Assembly: GCA_023678885.1 (NCBI GenBank)
Contig: CM042994.1
Coordinates: forward strand, 23,531,073 to 23,595,072
Length of the DNA stretch: 64,000 nt
Origin: Pogostemon cablin
Lineage: Eukaryota; Streptophyta; Magnoliopsida; Lamiales; Lamiaceae
Reading direction: 5' to 3'
The first letter of the stretch is position 1; each line of letters opens with the position of its first letter. Made by a program: the position numbers and the translations under genes. Below, one piece after another: positions 8,998 through 21,783 of this stretch. The notes beneath the pieces were generated by a model. The model was given only the letters and a program-made list of their open reading frames with translations. It did no database searches and was not told the origin of the DNA.

Positions 8998-11900
8998 TGA
9001 TGAGAGTAGAAATTTACGTCTTTTCGATCTCACAATACACTGTTTTTGTTAGAATAAGGTCATATATTCATGTGAGATTGTGTGGTTTATGTATTTTGCA
9101 TGATTATAGTGCTACTAAGGTATTTTTTTGTGTTTTGATAGGAAAAAGGGATAAAAAAAATGCAAAGTTGGAATGAAGGGTGAACTTGTGCTACTTGCAA
9201 GCAAACAAACGTCTACTTTTCATAATTTTTATGTATTCGTGTGGAAGTTGAAACTGTTCGTGTGAAATATGGATGGAAAGTCACGAAAGAGAGAAACGTG
9301 TGGCCGTAAGAATCACCTTAATCGGAGTTTGAATGAAGAAGTTATGGCCAAAACGGTGGGACTGCGCAGCTGTTGACGAAATTTTCGAAACTTGTCAAAT
9401 TTTGGCCCAAAATAAGACCCTTATGCCACATCACCTGGCAATTCCAAATTAAAGAATTGGAAAGGAGTTTCACGTGTATGCCATCCAATTTAATTAATGG
9501 TGAGGCCCATACTATCTATTGCATTCCAAGGTCAAGCTACTTGTGCTACCACTGCAGGATCAAAATTGAATGTGGGCCAAGATACTTTTGATTATCAATT
9601 AACTGAAGCCCAATCCCATGCAAATTATTACTCCAAGCCCATTCAAAATCGGAAGCTTCTATTGGCCCATCACGCATACGTATACCAGCATGAAAAACAC
9701 GGCAGAGCAGAACACGAACAGAGGCACCATCCATCACCATCGCACCCTCTCGCCACTTTATCCCTTTGACCCACTTCATCCATAACAGCCATCCCATCAT
9801 TCCATCGGTCCGGAGGAGAATTCAAGTGCAGTTGAGAGAGTCAATCCAATCAAAGAGATGGGAAAGAACGTAAACTAGGGGTGGGAAAAAAATAATGAAA
9901 ACTCGGTATAACGAGCTCGTTGAACATAAAAATATCGAAAAATACCGAAATTTAGGTATATCGAAATTTTTGGTACAGTATAGTCGCCGTACCAAAAAAA
10001 TCGATTCGATATCGGTATATAACGAGTTAAAATTTTGGTATTTCGGTATACCGAAAAAAATTATATATTATTTTTATTCTTTTATTTTTTGTTTTTGGGT
10101 GTTATATTTATTTTCAAGTCTGAACTCTCAAATCAATATCAAGCCCAAGCCCAAAGCTATTACTATCAGGCCCATTTTTTCAACCTTCTCCAGTCTTCAG
10201 TTCATACACTTACTTACCCCAAATTAACCTAACCCAACCCAATCCCAAACTAAAACAAAAAAATCCACTGCGCGGAACCAATTAGTTCCTCCCCCAACCC
10301 TCCTCTTCAACTCTAAACCCTAATTTAACATATGTCCACACCCCTCCCCCCTTCTCTCTCTTATTCATTTAGATCTCGATCCAAGTTGCTCGAATCTTTA
10401 TCCTCCATCGATACATCTGGTCAATCTGTCGATATTCGTCGTCGAGCTCCACGCCATGGTCTCTTCCTCCGCCGCCTCATTGACGCCATCGCCCGCAAAT
10501 CTGGTGTCGCCGCTGAGGAATGGGCATTTCTTCCTTATTATAGTTGATCAAGTGGGAGTTGAAATAGAGATTCAGATTAGCAAATCAGTTAAGAAATTTC
10601 TCTCTTTAGGAAAAAGGCGCTCTCTCGTCTCACTTTCGTCTCACCTTTCTTCAAGAACCTGATTCCGTTCTTTATTTTATTCCTTTAATGTTTTCTAGCT
10701 TTCTCCGTGTTGGTGACAGGTCTTCTTTCCTCATAGGCCTGTTCTTCTTCACCGATTTTTCATTGTAGAGTGGAAAAGTAAGTGGTGTGATTTTTGGCTT
10801 TTAACAGCCAGTGAAAATTTGAAGAATATATACCATAACTTTGTGTTGATTTGGTTGTCCAATTTCTTGGAGTAATTTGGTTTTGGTGGTACTGGGAGTG
10901 TGAGTCTGGGATCGAGCCCACACTGTCGTCCTCTTAACTTGATTTTGCAATGGAATTAACTTTAATGATAAAGTTAAGCCATTTGCAATTAATGAATGAA
11001 TGTACAAGTTTGCCCTTACACTAGTAGTTTGAAAAGTCAAATTATTTTGGGCATATCGGTATTTTCGGTGTATACCGAAAAATCATTAAGGTATTTATTT
11101 CGGTTTGCAACGGTATATATTTTTATATACTGAAATTTCGGTATACTGAAATTTTGGTATACCAAAATTTTGATATCGGCATCGACATGCAATATAGCAT
11201 ACCAAAAATTTTGGTATGGTATCGGTACGGTATCAGTATTTTTGGTATGCCGTATTTTCCCACCCTAACGTAAACCACGTGACACTAGGGTTTTGTTTCT
11301 ATTTGTTAATTTCTTCTTTTGTGAATTTTGTTATGAATTTGTCAGTCATGAGGGTTGTGTGTAACCTCATAGGCTAAAAACCTTTTACAGTTCTAGGGAT
11401 TAAAGGTTAGAGTAGTTGATTTGGGAACCTTAGACAACTGTTGTGAATTCATGCTATATTTACATTCTTATTTATTTGATTGATTAAGACCTTGTTTAGA
11501 TGTGTGTAACGTCTTCACAATATGCTATTGATGTTGCCCGTGATGCTCGGTATATTGTGTTAACTTATGTTTATAAAAGGTTAATATTGTCTATTTGCTA
11601 GGGATTATACTAGTTTGCCCGTGAACATGATAATCCTAAGGGCTGGTAATTTGGATGCTTGATTATCTTAGTGGAACAATGCAATTAAGAATTCAAGTAG
11701 GAAGTGAATATGATTGAATAGTACTTTCAGAGAATATGTTAGTCAAACTGGTCATCCGGAGGTTTCTTAAGTTTGCATTATTAGTATCTAGGAATGGGGT
11801 TTTAGATAACTCACACATCTTTTGTGATTAATTGAACAATATTATTAATTTGAAATCAAATCATATTTGGTGGGTTAATAGGATCTTGTGATGTATTTCC

Positions 11901-12234
11901 ATTGAAATATCATGAATGAACATTAAGACGTCTAGGAAACCAAATCAACTGCACTAAACCTGATACCTTAGAGCTGTATTTCTCTCTTAATTCACTCTTG
12001 AATAATTCTTTACTTTATTTTATTTATAAGTTCTTTGTTACTTCAATTCTTTAGTTATTAATTACATTCGAAACTTGGAAATTTGGTTACAATAATTCTA
12101 GTTGAATGGTAATTCATAGTAAAATAGATAATTAACTGTCTCAATGGGAACGATATTTAACTGGGATACTTGTCGCTGCAAATGACATCCCTACACTTGG
12201 GGATTTAAGTTGAGTGCGCAAATTATGCCTAATA
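8998..12234 (+). repeat. First (complete) LTR of the tandem Athila-type element
   Basis: TG start at 8998. It ends GCCTAATA at 12234, where the other copies have GCCTAACA. About 1.84 kb of its own sequence remains after removing the hAT insertion (9876-11267 plus its duplication). Only this copy has the first about 790 bp; the other two begin at the equivalent of about 9789. It is followed by a tRNA-Asp-type primer-binding site. Confidence 0.8.
9876..11267. mobile_element. hAT-type non-autonomous transposon with unidentified cargo
   Basis: Ends TAGGGGTGGGAAAA and TTTTCCCACCCTA are inverted copies with one extra G, flanked by the perfect 8-bp duplication ACGTAAAC (9868-9875 and 11268-11275). 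The outer 150-250 bp on each side consists of many short copies of GGTATACCGAAAT/ATTTCGGTATAC. The middle (about 10130-10800) is different, C-rich, contains AAACCCTAATTT and an ATG-led open frame at 10332-10547, and looks like captured genic sequence. No transposase is present. The interrupted LTR sequence (GAACGTAAACCACGTGACACTAGG) is intact in the other two LTR copies. Confidence 0.9.
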
Positions 12235-12240
12235 AGTTCA

Positions 12241-12258
12241 TGGCACCATGCTGCCGGG
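12241..12258 (+). promoter_or_regulatory. Primer-binding site, tRNA-Asp type (first unit)
   Basis: TGGCACCATGCTGCCGGG lies 6 bases after the LTR end and resembles the TGGCGCCGTTGCCGGGGA site used by Athila elements. The same position in the second unit (29368) reads TGGCGTCGTGCTGCCAGG. Confidence 0.65.
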
Positions 12259-12355
12259 AACAGTTTTAATTATTTATTTGCTTTTGTTACTTATTTAATT
12301 AGAATATTTTTGTTGAGATTTAATAATCTTTACCTTACATTTTTCTTGAAGTTGC

Positions 12356-13198
12356 ATGCACACCAGATCAAAGAAGGGAATGCAAGATCTCGAATTTGAT
12401 CCAGAGGTTGAAGCATCTACGAGGAAAATAAGAGAAGCAGCGAAAAATCTCAAAGCACCTCTTAAGGCTGCTAAGGTACCTATTTCGAAGAAGATAGTGG
12501 ATACACCGAAGCCTAGGGCAGTTGTAGAGGAGGAAGAAGAGCAGATTGACAATCAGGTTATCCCAGAAAAGGCTGAATCAGAAACAGAAGAAGAAACAAC
12601 AGTAATGGAAGATAGAACTCATGAGGATGACATCGTCATCAGGGAGACGTTCAAGTCCACCAACCTAGGAGGATCAGGCATAGTTGGGGCCATTCAAGCT
12701 GATGAAGCGAATGACATAAGGACAACCCTGATCAACATGGTGGAGGAAAACCACTACGCCGGAGGCATTTTCGATGAACCATACGGACATCTGAAGCACT
12801 TTAACAGCTATATAGATACAATGAAAGCCGCAAAAGCTACAAATGATAGATGAAAGATGAGGCTTTTTCAGTTTTTCTTGGTTGATAAGGCGAGAGAGTG
12901 GTATGACAAGCTGGCAGGAGACAGTTGCTAGAATTGGACTAAGCTGCAGTAGCTGTTCGTTGATCATTTTATGCCACCGGGTAAGATTCTTGCACTGAAG
13001 CAAGAAATAAATCATTTCAAGCAGAGGATAGATGAATCGTTTGGAGAGGCTTGGGAAAGGTTTACTGATGCACTGAGGAGATGCCCACAACATGGATTCA
13101 AGAAGTCTCAGCTCATCAGTGTCTTCTATAATGGCCTCGACAATGAATCAAGGGTGTTAGTTGATGTATCTGTTGGAGAAACGATCTTTGGAAAAACA
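12356..13198 (+). pseudogene. gag fragment, first tandem copy
   Basis: Begins MHTRSKKGMQDLEFD, continues through a Lys/Pro/Glu-rich N-terminal arm, and reaches the retrotransposon gag core: MRLFQFFLVDKAREWYDKL, FMPPGKILALKQEIN, FGEAWERFTDALRRCPQHGF and FYNGLDNESRVLVD. It then passes directly into LTR sequence at about 13199. Stops interrupt it at 12851, 12928 and 12949. The gag C-terminus, zinc knuckle and everything downstream are missing. It is similar to the second copy at 29483-30325, but the stops lie at different places, so the two copies decayed independently. Confidence 0.85.
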
Positions 13199-13799
13199 TC
13201 CATCCCATCATTCCATCGGTCTGGAGGAGAATTCAACTGATGTTGAGATAGTCAATCCAATCGGAGAGACGGAAAAGAACGTAAACCACGTAACACTAGG
13301 ATTTTATTTCTTTTTGTTAATTTCTTCTTTTATGAATTTTGTTATGAATTTGTCAGCCATGAGGGTATTGTGTAACCTCATGGACTAAAAACCTTTTACA
13401 GTTCTAGAGATTGAAGGTTAAAGTAGTTGAATTGGGAACCCTAGAAACTGTTGTGAATTCATGCTATATTTACATTCTTATTTATTTGATTGATTAAGAC
13501 ATTGTTTACATGTGTGTAACGTCTACATAATATGCTATTGATGTTGCCCGTGATGCTTGGTATATTGTGTTAGCTTGTGTGCATACATAGTTAATATTGT
13601 CTATTTGCTAGGGATTATAGTAGTTTGCCCGTGAACACGTTAATCCTAAGGGATGGTGAATTGGATGCTTGATTATCATAGTGGAACAATGCAATTAAGA
13701 ATTCAAGTAGGAAGTGAATAGGATTGAATAGTACTTTCAGAGAATATATGTTAGTCAAACTACCATCCGGAGGTTTTTTAAGTTTGCATTATTAGTATC

Positions 13800-15505
13800 T
13801 GAACTTGGTTTCAATTTTGGTTTAAATTGATTTAGAGCAAGTTTACTCTATCGTGTGTAGCACGTAAGCAACCAAGTGCAAAATTTATATAATATCGAAC
13901 CCAAGGGCGAAAGTTGGTAGCCGTGTTTGAGAAGTGTTTCACTCTAGTAAGACTAATCAAAAGGAGGGGGTTGCTTATACTACAAACTAACAACTAAGAA
14001 AGCAATTAAAGATAGAACATGTACAAATGTGATGGAAAATGGATGAAGGTGAACAACCTAAGAAGTATGTAAGGCAAGCAACATTCATGGACAAGGTATA
14101 TATAGACTCACACACACACACATGCATTGATGGTTTTCATGTTATGATATTAAGGGCAATCACGTATGTACCCCTAATCCCTATGGTAAAGGCAATTAGT
14201 TTCTCGACTCTTTGACAAGTCTAAATCTCCTAGGATTGTCTTACTCTCAATTCCCATTAAGGTACTATTAAGTTGGTTCACCTCACTAGTTCTCACTAAT
14301 GTCCTATCATGAGGTTCCAAGCACTTGAAGGGTATGACTTACCTCTCCTCACACTAACTAAGTCATCTCATGCAATCAATAATTCAATTAAACCACTAAA
14401 CATAATATTGGAACGGCCATCCTAACACTATGAATAGAGAATTTAATCATACAAATCATACATAAAATGAGAATAAGCATTCATGATAGAAAATATTCAT
14501 AACAATCATATCATCAAACATGTGGTGTGCAAAATCTAAATAATACCTAACCAATCATATTGCTAGCCTCACATGAGGACTAGCCACTACATAGCATTAC
14601 AAATTCATTACAATCCAAGGCATGCTCCATTTGAGCTAAATAATGAAGAAAATAACAAAATAAAGGAAAGTTGGCTCCCCTTTGATGGTGAACTTCTTCC
14701 TCCTTGATTATGCTATAATCTTCAACCAATGATGAATTCCTCTTCTTAGATTGGTGGATGGATGAATTTATGGATGGATTTAAGAAGATAAAAAAGGATT
14801 GAATGGATGAAGTGAAGGGTGGAAGAGATGGAGATGAATGTGTGTGATTTAGGTGTCTAGTGTGTGTGGAAACTGATCCAAAATGATTCCTCCCATAATT
14901 TTTGGTCAAACAGGTCCTTATATCCCATGGAAGCTTCTAGAATACGTGCATATCATAAAAATACCTTTTGCACCTACACGGGTCCTGTAAGTGCACACGA
15001 GGCGTGTAGGTGCATCGCGTGCAACGCGGTCACACCGTTTCACGCATAACTTTCTCATTCAAACCCCGATTCGAGTGATTCTTGCGCTCATGCAATCCTC
15101 TCTTCCGTGGATTTCTAACCATATATGACAAGTCTTGTTTTGAACTCCACAAGAACAAAGAAAAATTACACAAGTTGGACTTGCATTTTTCAGCATTTTG
15201 CTTTGGCTCGTTCTTCCTCATTTCAACTCCGAATTGAGCTCCGTTTTTTCCCTCATCTTCCATATCATATCTAGAATCCATTTTTAACTGAAAATCACAC
15301 AAATTACATCAATATACCAATTATATAAATATTTACAAATATTGCGCAATTTAAGGCACTTAAACATAAAAATCACACATTTATCATTTCAAAGCACACA
15401 TCTCCATATCTTCATATAACACCACCAAATGATATATAAAATGAATAAAAACACTCAAAACACATAATAATAACACTAAAATCTAGGTGAAAATGACACC
15501 GATCA
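13800..15505 (-). repeat. 3' LTR of the 15-kb Athila-like element
   Basis: Matches 27207-28914 almost base for base, including an internal (CA) run near 14110 and a GC-rich stretch CTACACGGGTCCTG near 14973. On the minus strand it holds an open frame 14909-14580 whose C-terminal half is shared with the other LTR. Confidence 0.9.
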
Positions 15506-15520
15506 ACCCCCAAACTTAAA
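15506..15520 (-). promoter_or_regulatory. Polypurine tract of the 15-kb element
   Basis: On the minus strand TTTAAGTTTGGGGGT sits directly against the 3' LTR start (TGATCGGTG). This fixes the element's orientation as minus. Confidence 0.75.
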
Positions 15521-17159
15521 GTGTTGCTTGTCCTCGAGCAACGAAAATGAGAAAACGAGAGGGGAAATTTTCACCTAGAGAAAGATCTAAAGAACATAAG
15601 CAATAACACATCATAAGTAACAAGGACTACAAATCATATCAAGTCACACTACAACATTAAAATCATGACATAAAAAATTATCAAGTCAAGTCTAAGATAA
15701 TTAAGAGTGATAAAGTCCTTTCTGGTCCAAACCTCACGTCGGATATCAAAATGCACTCAACACTTTATGAAGTAGGGTAATTTTCACTCATCAATCGATT
15801 GAACCCGACGCATCATAGGCTTGCTCACAGACTACATTCACAAGCCACCAAGGCTTCAACTAATGATCAAAAAGGACTTTACTTTTAGATGTAATGTTAG
15901 GCTTTTTGGTAAGGGTAGGAAGATTATGGATAAGAGTGACTCATCGAGTGTAAGTAATCGAAGAGATGATCAGCTTCTTCAACTTCTTCACGTTTCTATC
16001 TTCCTTTCTTTTATTTTCTAATCTCAAGCACTAATCATTATCATTCCTTGGATTTCTTGAGCTTCTTTTAATTTGCATGCTTCCTTTCTTTGGACTTTTG
16101 AATTCCTTGAGCATATTTTTGTTGATTTGCTCTTTTTTCTTATGTTGAGGTTGCATGTACATTTTGCTTGAGCTCTTTTCATCATTTTCTTGCTTGTTTA
16201 ACATTTCCTTTCTTGTCTAACACAATTCTCACATCAAACCTTGCAAACCATCATTTCCTCAATCACCCACACAAAAGGTATATATTTAAGGCTTGAGTGG
16301 GTAATCATGGCTTGTAATGTGCTTATATCACAAGAAATAGGCTTTAAGACTCAAAGTGGTTAACTAGGGATGATGTATAAGGTAAGAAAATATATGGCAA
16401 TGACTATGAAATTATAAGGATGGCCTAAGATCATTTCACTAATCTCCACCAATCGGGCTCATTCCCGTAGTCCATGAGCAAGTTCTAGTTTATCAAGGCT
16501 CAATTAATCCACTCATTAAGAAATTTAACCATGGATGCATGATTGAGGCTCAAATGCTCGCAAACTTTTGCTCGGACCTTAAGGAACCTATTACACCTCA
16601 ATTCATCTCAAAATTGGACAAGTTAAATAGACCATGTCACAATTTTAAAGAGTATAGATTCTCAACATAGTTTGTCATCACTTATCACAAACAACATGTC
16701 ATTACTAACATTAAAAAATGACTCACAACAACCCAAAACATACCACCAAGCAACCCTATACAAGAATAAAAATTCAAACAAAACACATAAGAAAAGTCTC
16801 ACCAAGCAAGAACAACACAAAAACACATAACATGCAAAAACGTAAATTTCATCCATCAAAAGAAATTTAAGCACATATTCTTATCATCCAATAACATGTA
16901 AGCTCAAGATTTTGCCACCTTATTCAAAAATGAGAAAAACTAATAAAGCAAGTAAACTACCTAAATAAAGCAAGTAAACCTCCCAAGATACATAACAAAT
17001 GAAGTAGCATACTAATTCAAGCAAATCCAATTCAAAATCACATATATGCTAAGCAAATGGAAATGATGAGTAGTAAAGTGAACTCCCTGAATAGGTCTCT
17101 GGAGGTGGAAATGGCTAGCATGGACAAACGGGTTGCATACAAGACAAACTAGAACTTTG
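15521..17159. other. Untranslated 3' interior of the 15-kb element
   Basis: No family-level coding motif. Typical retroelement filler between integrase and the polypurine tract; open frames here are short and unsupported. Confidence 0.5.
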
Positions 17160-17430
17160 AGCACGACACGGGTCATGTCAGGTACACGTCTCGTGTACTT
17201 GTCTTCTACACGGCCCGTGTTCTTTACACGGCCTCAGTCATGGCCGTGTAGGCATTTCTGATCACCGCGCACGACCATCACTTACAGGCCGGTGCGCGGT
17301 ACATAGGGCGTGCTTCTGCACCCTACACGGGTCGTGTACTGAACTCGCCCTTGGCCTTGAGCGAGTAGCTGCTTCTGATGTCAGTACACGACCACCTCTT
17401 ACAGGGCCGTATACTGAACACTGCTCGTAT
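17160..17430. repeat. GC-rich cluster of ACACGG/CCGTGT palindromic motifs
   Basis: About 270 bp of markedly higher GC with repeated cores such as ACACGGGTC, CTACACGGCCCGTGT, TACACGGCC and ACAGGGCCGT. Related cores occur in both LTRs of this element (near 14975 and 28384) and in the separate LTR fragment near 53320-53420. They could fold into stems. Confidence 0.6.
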
Positions 17431-17436
17431 AGCTGC

Positions 17437-18648
17437 TGTTAGATTGTATACTAAAAGTCTAGCTTTTGTATGAAACAATATTTTAACAATTTTATTGAAA
17501 TGAGAATCATATGATCAAACATTTTGCATATTATAATTTATTTATATGTTTGTGCAAAAGTCCATTTACTTTATACTGTAGATAATATGTTGTGCAACAA
17601 AATGTGGAAGATCATATTATCGGTTTCCTTACAAAGTATAAACAGATGCCCACAACCGAGATAGACGGGGACTATCTATTGGGATGGTTGTAGTGTGGTT
17701 TGGTATTAGTTTGTCTTGACTATAGAATCACATTAGTGCACTTAGTGTGTATTGAGCAGGACCGCTTGAGATTATTCGACTTATACTGTCTATATAGGAG
17801 AACTTGATCTCAGTTACTATGGAGGTTCGTGCCCTTAATCCCTATACAATAACATCGACACGTAAGGCAGTATGTATTTCTTTGATTCATCAATGGGTGA
17901 GATTTACATGTATTAAATCAACAAACTCGGTGAGTTGGGAAATAGTGTTGTCTCTATAGTGTGCTGTTGATTGTAGAAGGAATCCGTGTCCGACATAGAT
18001 TGATGATGTCCCCTTGAGGAGCTCATAAGGTTTATCATGTAAATCTTGCAAGTGGATTAGTTCCGGAATGATAATAAGATTGAGTGGTACTACTCTCGGA
18101 AGAGATATTAATTAATTTGAGTTGTCAGTAACTTAATTAATTAATGGACATTGTATATCTTAAACATGGGGAGATTTTCGGGCTCATAATAAGAAGGAGC
18201 CCATAACGTAATTATGAGATTGGAGCGGCAGTGCAGTAATAATATTTTAATGGACTATATAATTATTATTCGACTTAAGTATAAGCTTTGGGCTAAGCTT
18301 GGATACTTAAGCCCAATGGAGGCCCAACTCCAATTTCTCCTCCTGGTCCCTGCTGTAGTCCATATATAAATAACTCTTCTCAGCTTCCTGGGACCATTAA
18401 TTCTGCGTTGTTTTTGACGTGAAAAATGAGAGAAGCAGATTGAGTTGATCCTGAATATTGTTGCCCACACAACATCAGAATTGGACTTGGGGAATACAGC
18501 AGAAGATCAAGAGGTTGTTCTCTGCGACTGTTCTTCTTCAACATACCCGATGAAAGGCAATGCGAACTTTGAATTCTAATTGCTTCCGCGGATTTAATTT
18601 GCATGGAACTCTAACGGTTCACGTTAACCAAACGATCAAACACCAACA
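17437..18648 (+). mobile_element. Solo LTR, Ty1/copia-like
   Basis: Starts TGTTAGATTGTATAC and ends CACCAACA, flanked by the 5-bp duplication GCTGC (17432-17436 and 18649-18653). Length is 1,212 bp with no internal region, so it is the product of LTR-LTR recombination. A promoter-like CCATATATAAATAACTC sits at about 18359-18375. The TGTTAG start suggests a copia lineage; the family cannot be named from sequence alone. Confidence 0.85.
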
Positions 18649-18923
18649 GCTGCTTCTCTGTTTCTTCCAATTTCTAACTTCACACCTTGTTTTACCCTGC
18701 TTTTGTACTTCCAATATACCTAACATATGCTCAAAATCTCATCAAAAACCATCAGCGCAATAGTTGTAACCAAAATATGAACTAACGTGCACTTCAACAC
18801 AACCAATCATACCAAAATCAATCAATACTCATGAGAAAATTTTAAAATTTACCCCAATTTTACAAGAAGATATCTCTCAATCAACATAATAAGCACACTC
18901 AAGTGGTGAGTCACACCACGCAC

Positions 18924-18941
18924 TCTCCCCCCAAACTTAAA
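18924..18941 (-). promoter_or_regulatory. Second polypurine-tract-like sequence inside the 15-kb element
   Basis: CTCCCCCCAAACTTAAAT on the plus strand, that is AAGTTTGGGGGGAG on the minus. It resembles the real polypurine tract at 15506-15520, but no LTR follows. It may be the leftover 3' end of the element that donated the pol region. Confidence 0.4.
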
Positions 18942-19318
18942 TCGAGACAAGTTGAGAATTAAGTTTGCAAAAAGTGGTGGACTTACCCTTGTAGTTTCCA
19001 ACAATGAGCTTCTTGTAGAGAAGTATATGCATCACAACGATCAAGGTATGACACACCACGCATTATCCCTTCAAACTTAAAGTGAAATAAGATTTGAACT
19101 TTAAGTTTGTAAGAAGTGGTGAGACGTCTCTTCACACTTCAAATCAAGCACTTCTCGTATTTTCAATATGCATTCTCCTCAATGAGCACAATCAACCTAC
19201 ATGCCAAAAATAAAAAAACTAAATTAAAACATTTAAATGAAAGCAATAAAGAAACAATGGGTTGTCTCCCATCCAGTGCTAAGTTTAACGTCTTCAAGCC
19301 GGACGGATCATGGAGAAC

Positions 19319-19765
19319 TCATCGGAATGGCCAAAGATATCGTTCGTTCTTAAAGTCAAATTTTAATCTTTGTGCTTCTTCCTCTATTAGGCATTTGTGG
19401 CAAGTAACGACCTCAGTAGCATCTTTCGAGATTGGCTTCAAAAATTCCACTCGTTTTAGCTTACACTCCATTAACCGCTCTTTTCGAGACCACCACTTAT
19501 TCCGTTTTACCAAATACATTCCTAACATTTCTTCAAGCTCTCTTTTGTACCTAAGGCATTGAGAAGAATCAATAGGTAAAACAAAGTCAATATAAACAAT
19601 ATTTTGAAATTCAATACAACTTGAAGAGTTAAAAGATGTAGATATGCTCATTTCACTCCCGAATTCATCTTCAAGTGCTTCTAGACCTCGTTCCACTTCA
19701 TCGAATTCATACTCATCACTAAATTCTTCATATTCACTTGAATTTTCCTTATCAAAAAGAGACAA
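19319..19765 (-). CDS. 148-codon frame downstream of integrase (retroelement tail ORF)
   Basis: Open from an ATG at 19765. It begins with an acidic stretch (EYEEFSDEYEFDEVE) and has a basic C-terminal half with NKWWSRKERLMECKLKRVEF. Similar Trp-Trp-x-Arg-Lys tails occur at the end of, or after, Pol in Athila-type elements, where an env-like gene can also sit. I see no signal peptide or transmembrane segment, so an envelope role is not supported. It is unbroken, unlike the adjacent pol frames. Confidence 0.45.
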   Translation of the reverse strand: MSLFDKENSSEYEEFSDEYEFDEVERGLEALEDEFGSEMSISTSFNSSSCIEFQNIVYIDFVLPIDSSQCLRYKRELEEMLGMYLVKRNKWWSRKERLMECKLKRVEFLKPISKDATEVVTCHKCLIEEEAQRLKFDFKNERYLWPFR

Positions 19766-19803
19766 GAAATCATAGATATTCTCTTCCTCCTTTAAGCTTT
19801 CTT

Positions 19804-20870
19804 CTACCTTAGGCTCTTTACCCCAAACTCATTATTAGGACCCTTAAGCTTCAAAGTATGTCCACTCAACATCTCAAGCACTTCATATTGCCCCATCCAT
19901 TTATATTTAAGCTTTCCGGGGAACAACTTAAGTCTCGAGTTGAATACAAGAACTTTGTCCCCGGGAGCAAACGTCTTTTCCTTCACTTTAGCATCATGTC
20001 ATCTCTTCATGTTCTCTTTGTAGATGATTGAGTTATCTAAAGCTCTTCCTCTAAACTCCTCTAACTCAACTAATTTTAACAACCTTGCTTGACCACTCTC
20101 CCCTTCATTCATATTAAGGCGTTTAATAGCCCACAACGCACGGTGTTCCAACTCCACTGGAAGATGAGAAGTTTTACCATATACCAATTGATACGGTGAT
20201 ACACCAAGGATGGTTTTAAAAGCCGTTCGATAAGCCTAAAAGGCATCGTCAAGCTTCTCCGACCAATTCTTCCTCTCTCCATTGATTGTCTTCTCCAACA
20301 CTAACTTTGTTTGACGGTTGGAAACCTCCGCCAAACCATTTGCTTGAGGGTGGTAAGGTGTAGCCACTCGATACTTCACTCCATATCTCTTCTACAAACT
20401 TTCCATCAACTTGTTTACAAAGTGAGATCCTCCATCGCTCACTAAAGCCCGTGGAACTCCAAACCTAGCAAAAATATTCTTTTTCAAGAACCATTGAACA
20501 ATCAAGACATTATTTGTCTTAGTGGGGTTTGCCTCCACCCACTTTGACACATAATCCACGGCTAGCAGGATGTACACATATCCTTTGGACGAGGGAAACG
20601 GTCCCATAAAATCAATGCCTCATACATCAAATATTTCCACATCAATTCTCAAACTCATGGGCATCTCATCTTGCTTACCTATTCCCCCTATTCTTTGGCA
20701 TCTATTACATTTAGCCACAAACTTCTTTGCATCTTTAAACAAGGTAGGCCAATAGAAGCCCGATTGTAAAACCTTAGCCCCCGTCTTTTGATGACCAAAG
20801 TGACCCCCGCACAAAGACGAATGACATAGCTCAAGAATCCCCATGACTTCTTCATCGGCCACACACCTCC
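19804..20870 (-). pseudogene. Integrase region of the Athila-like element
   Basis: Broken frames read, in order: the HHCC zinc finger (CHSSLCGGHFGHQKTG, then KCNRCQ), WGIDFMGPFPSS with the first catalytic Asp, SDGGSHF with the second, ATPYHPQANG followed by the catalytic Glu in AEVSNRQ, KTSHLPVELEHRALWA, and the C-terminal GDKVLVFNSRLKLFPGKL. This is the full DDE integrase of Ty3 type without a chromodomain, as in Athila/Tat clades. Stops at about 20392 and 20236 and other breaks disable it. Confidence 0.85.
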
Positions 20871-21783
20871 TTATTACTCCATCATTGCAAATCTTAAACA
20901 AAAAGGGCTCATCCCACAAGTACTTCTTCACTTCAACATAAAACCTTTTTACCTTATACTCATTGAGCAACGTGGGCATGATTCCACAAACAAGAAAGTT
21001 GACATAATTGGCATACCAATTCAGCACATTCACCATGACAGTACACACTTGCTCAACTTCAACTTGCAAAATTTCTTTATCCGGGAACTCATCCCCAATC
21101 GGCTTCATGTCTTCATTCTCACCTCCATTCTCCAATCTAGACAAATGATCTGCAATCACATTCTCCACGCCCTTCTTATCCTTGATAATCACATCAAATT
21201 CCTGCAAAAGTAACACCAAACGGATTAAATGAGGTTTAGCATCTTTCTTACTCATTAGGTATCTTATGGCCGCGTGATCCGTGTAGACAATAGTTTGTGT
21301 TCCAACCAAGTATGGCCGAAACTTCTCAAAAGCATACACGATGGCTAAAAATTCCTTCTCCGTTGTGGTGTAATTAAATTGGCACGAATTCAATGTCTTT
21401 GAGGCGTAATAGATTGCTCTAAACTTTTTCTCCCTTGTTTGCCCCAACACCACTCCTATGGATTGATCACTAGCATCGCAATGTAGTTCAAATTGTAAGC
21501 TCCAATCTGGGGTAACGAGTATTGGAGAGGAAGTGAGAGCATCCTTAAGCACCTGAAATGATACAAAACATTCATCATTGAAGTTAAATGGACAATCTTT
21601 TTTAAGTAGTTTACAAAGAGGTTTAGCAATTTTGGAAAAATCTTTATTGAAGCATCTATAAAAGCCCGCATGACCTAAGAACGATCTCACCCCCTTCTCA
21701 CTAGTAGGAGGGGGAAGACGTTCTATGGCTATCACTTTAGTTCTATCCACTTTTAAACCATGTTTTGATATATGATGCCCCAA
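20871..21783 (-). pseudogene. RNase H and connection domain of the Athila-like element
   Basis: Continuous open frame from GHHISKHGLKVD (end of RT) through RSFLGHAGFYRCF to RNase H with catalytic residues in CDASD, TTEKEFLA, YTDHAA and ADHLSRLEN. It then runs into the integrase zinc finger, so this stretch is the best preserved part of pol. Confidence 0.85.

Noticed and set aside
8725..9000. 91-codon plus-strand frame with His/Pro-rich start
   Set aside because: It is antisense to the AZG permease fragment, whose motifs are on the minus strand.
19116..19562. 148-codon plus-strand frame
   Set aside because: Overlaps the minus-strand retroelement tail frame, which has the better composition and correct position after integrase.
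19319..19765. Envelope-like gene of an Athila element
   Set aside because: The position would fit, but there is no signal peptide or transmembrane segment and the composition is acidic/basic rather than hydrophobic.
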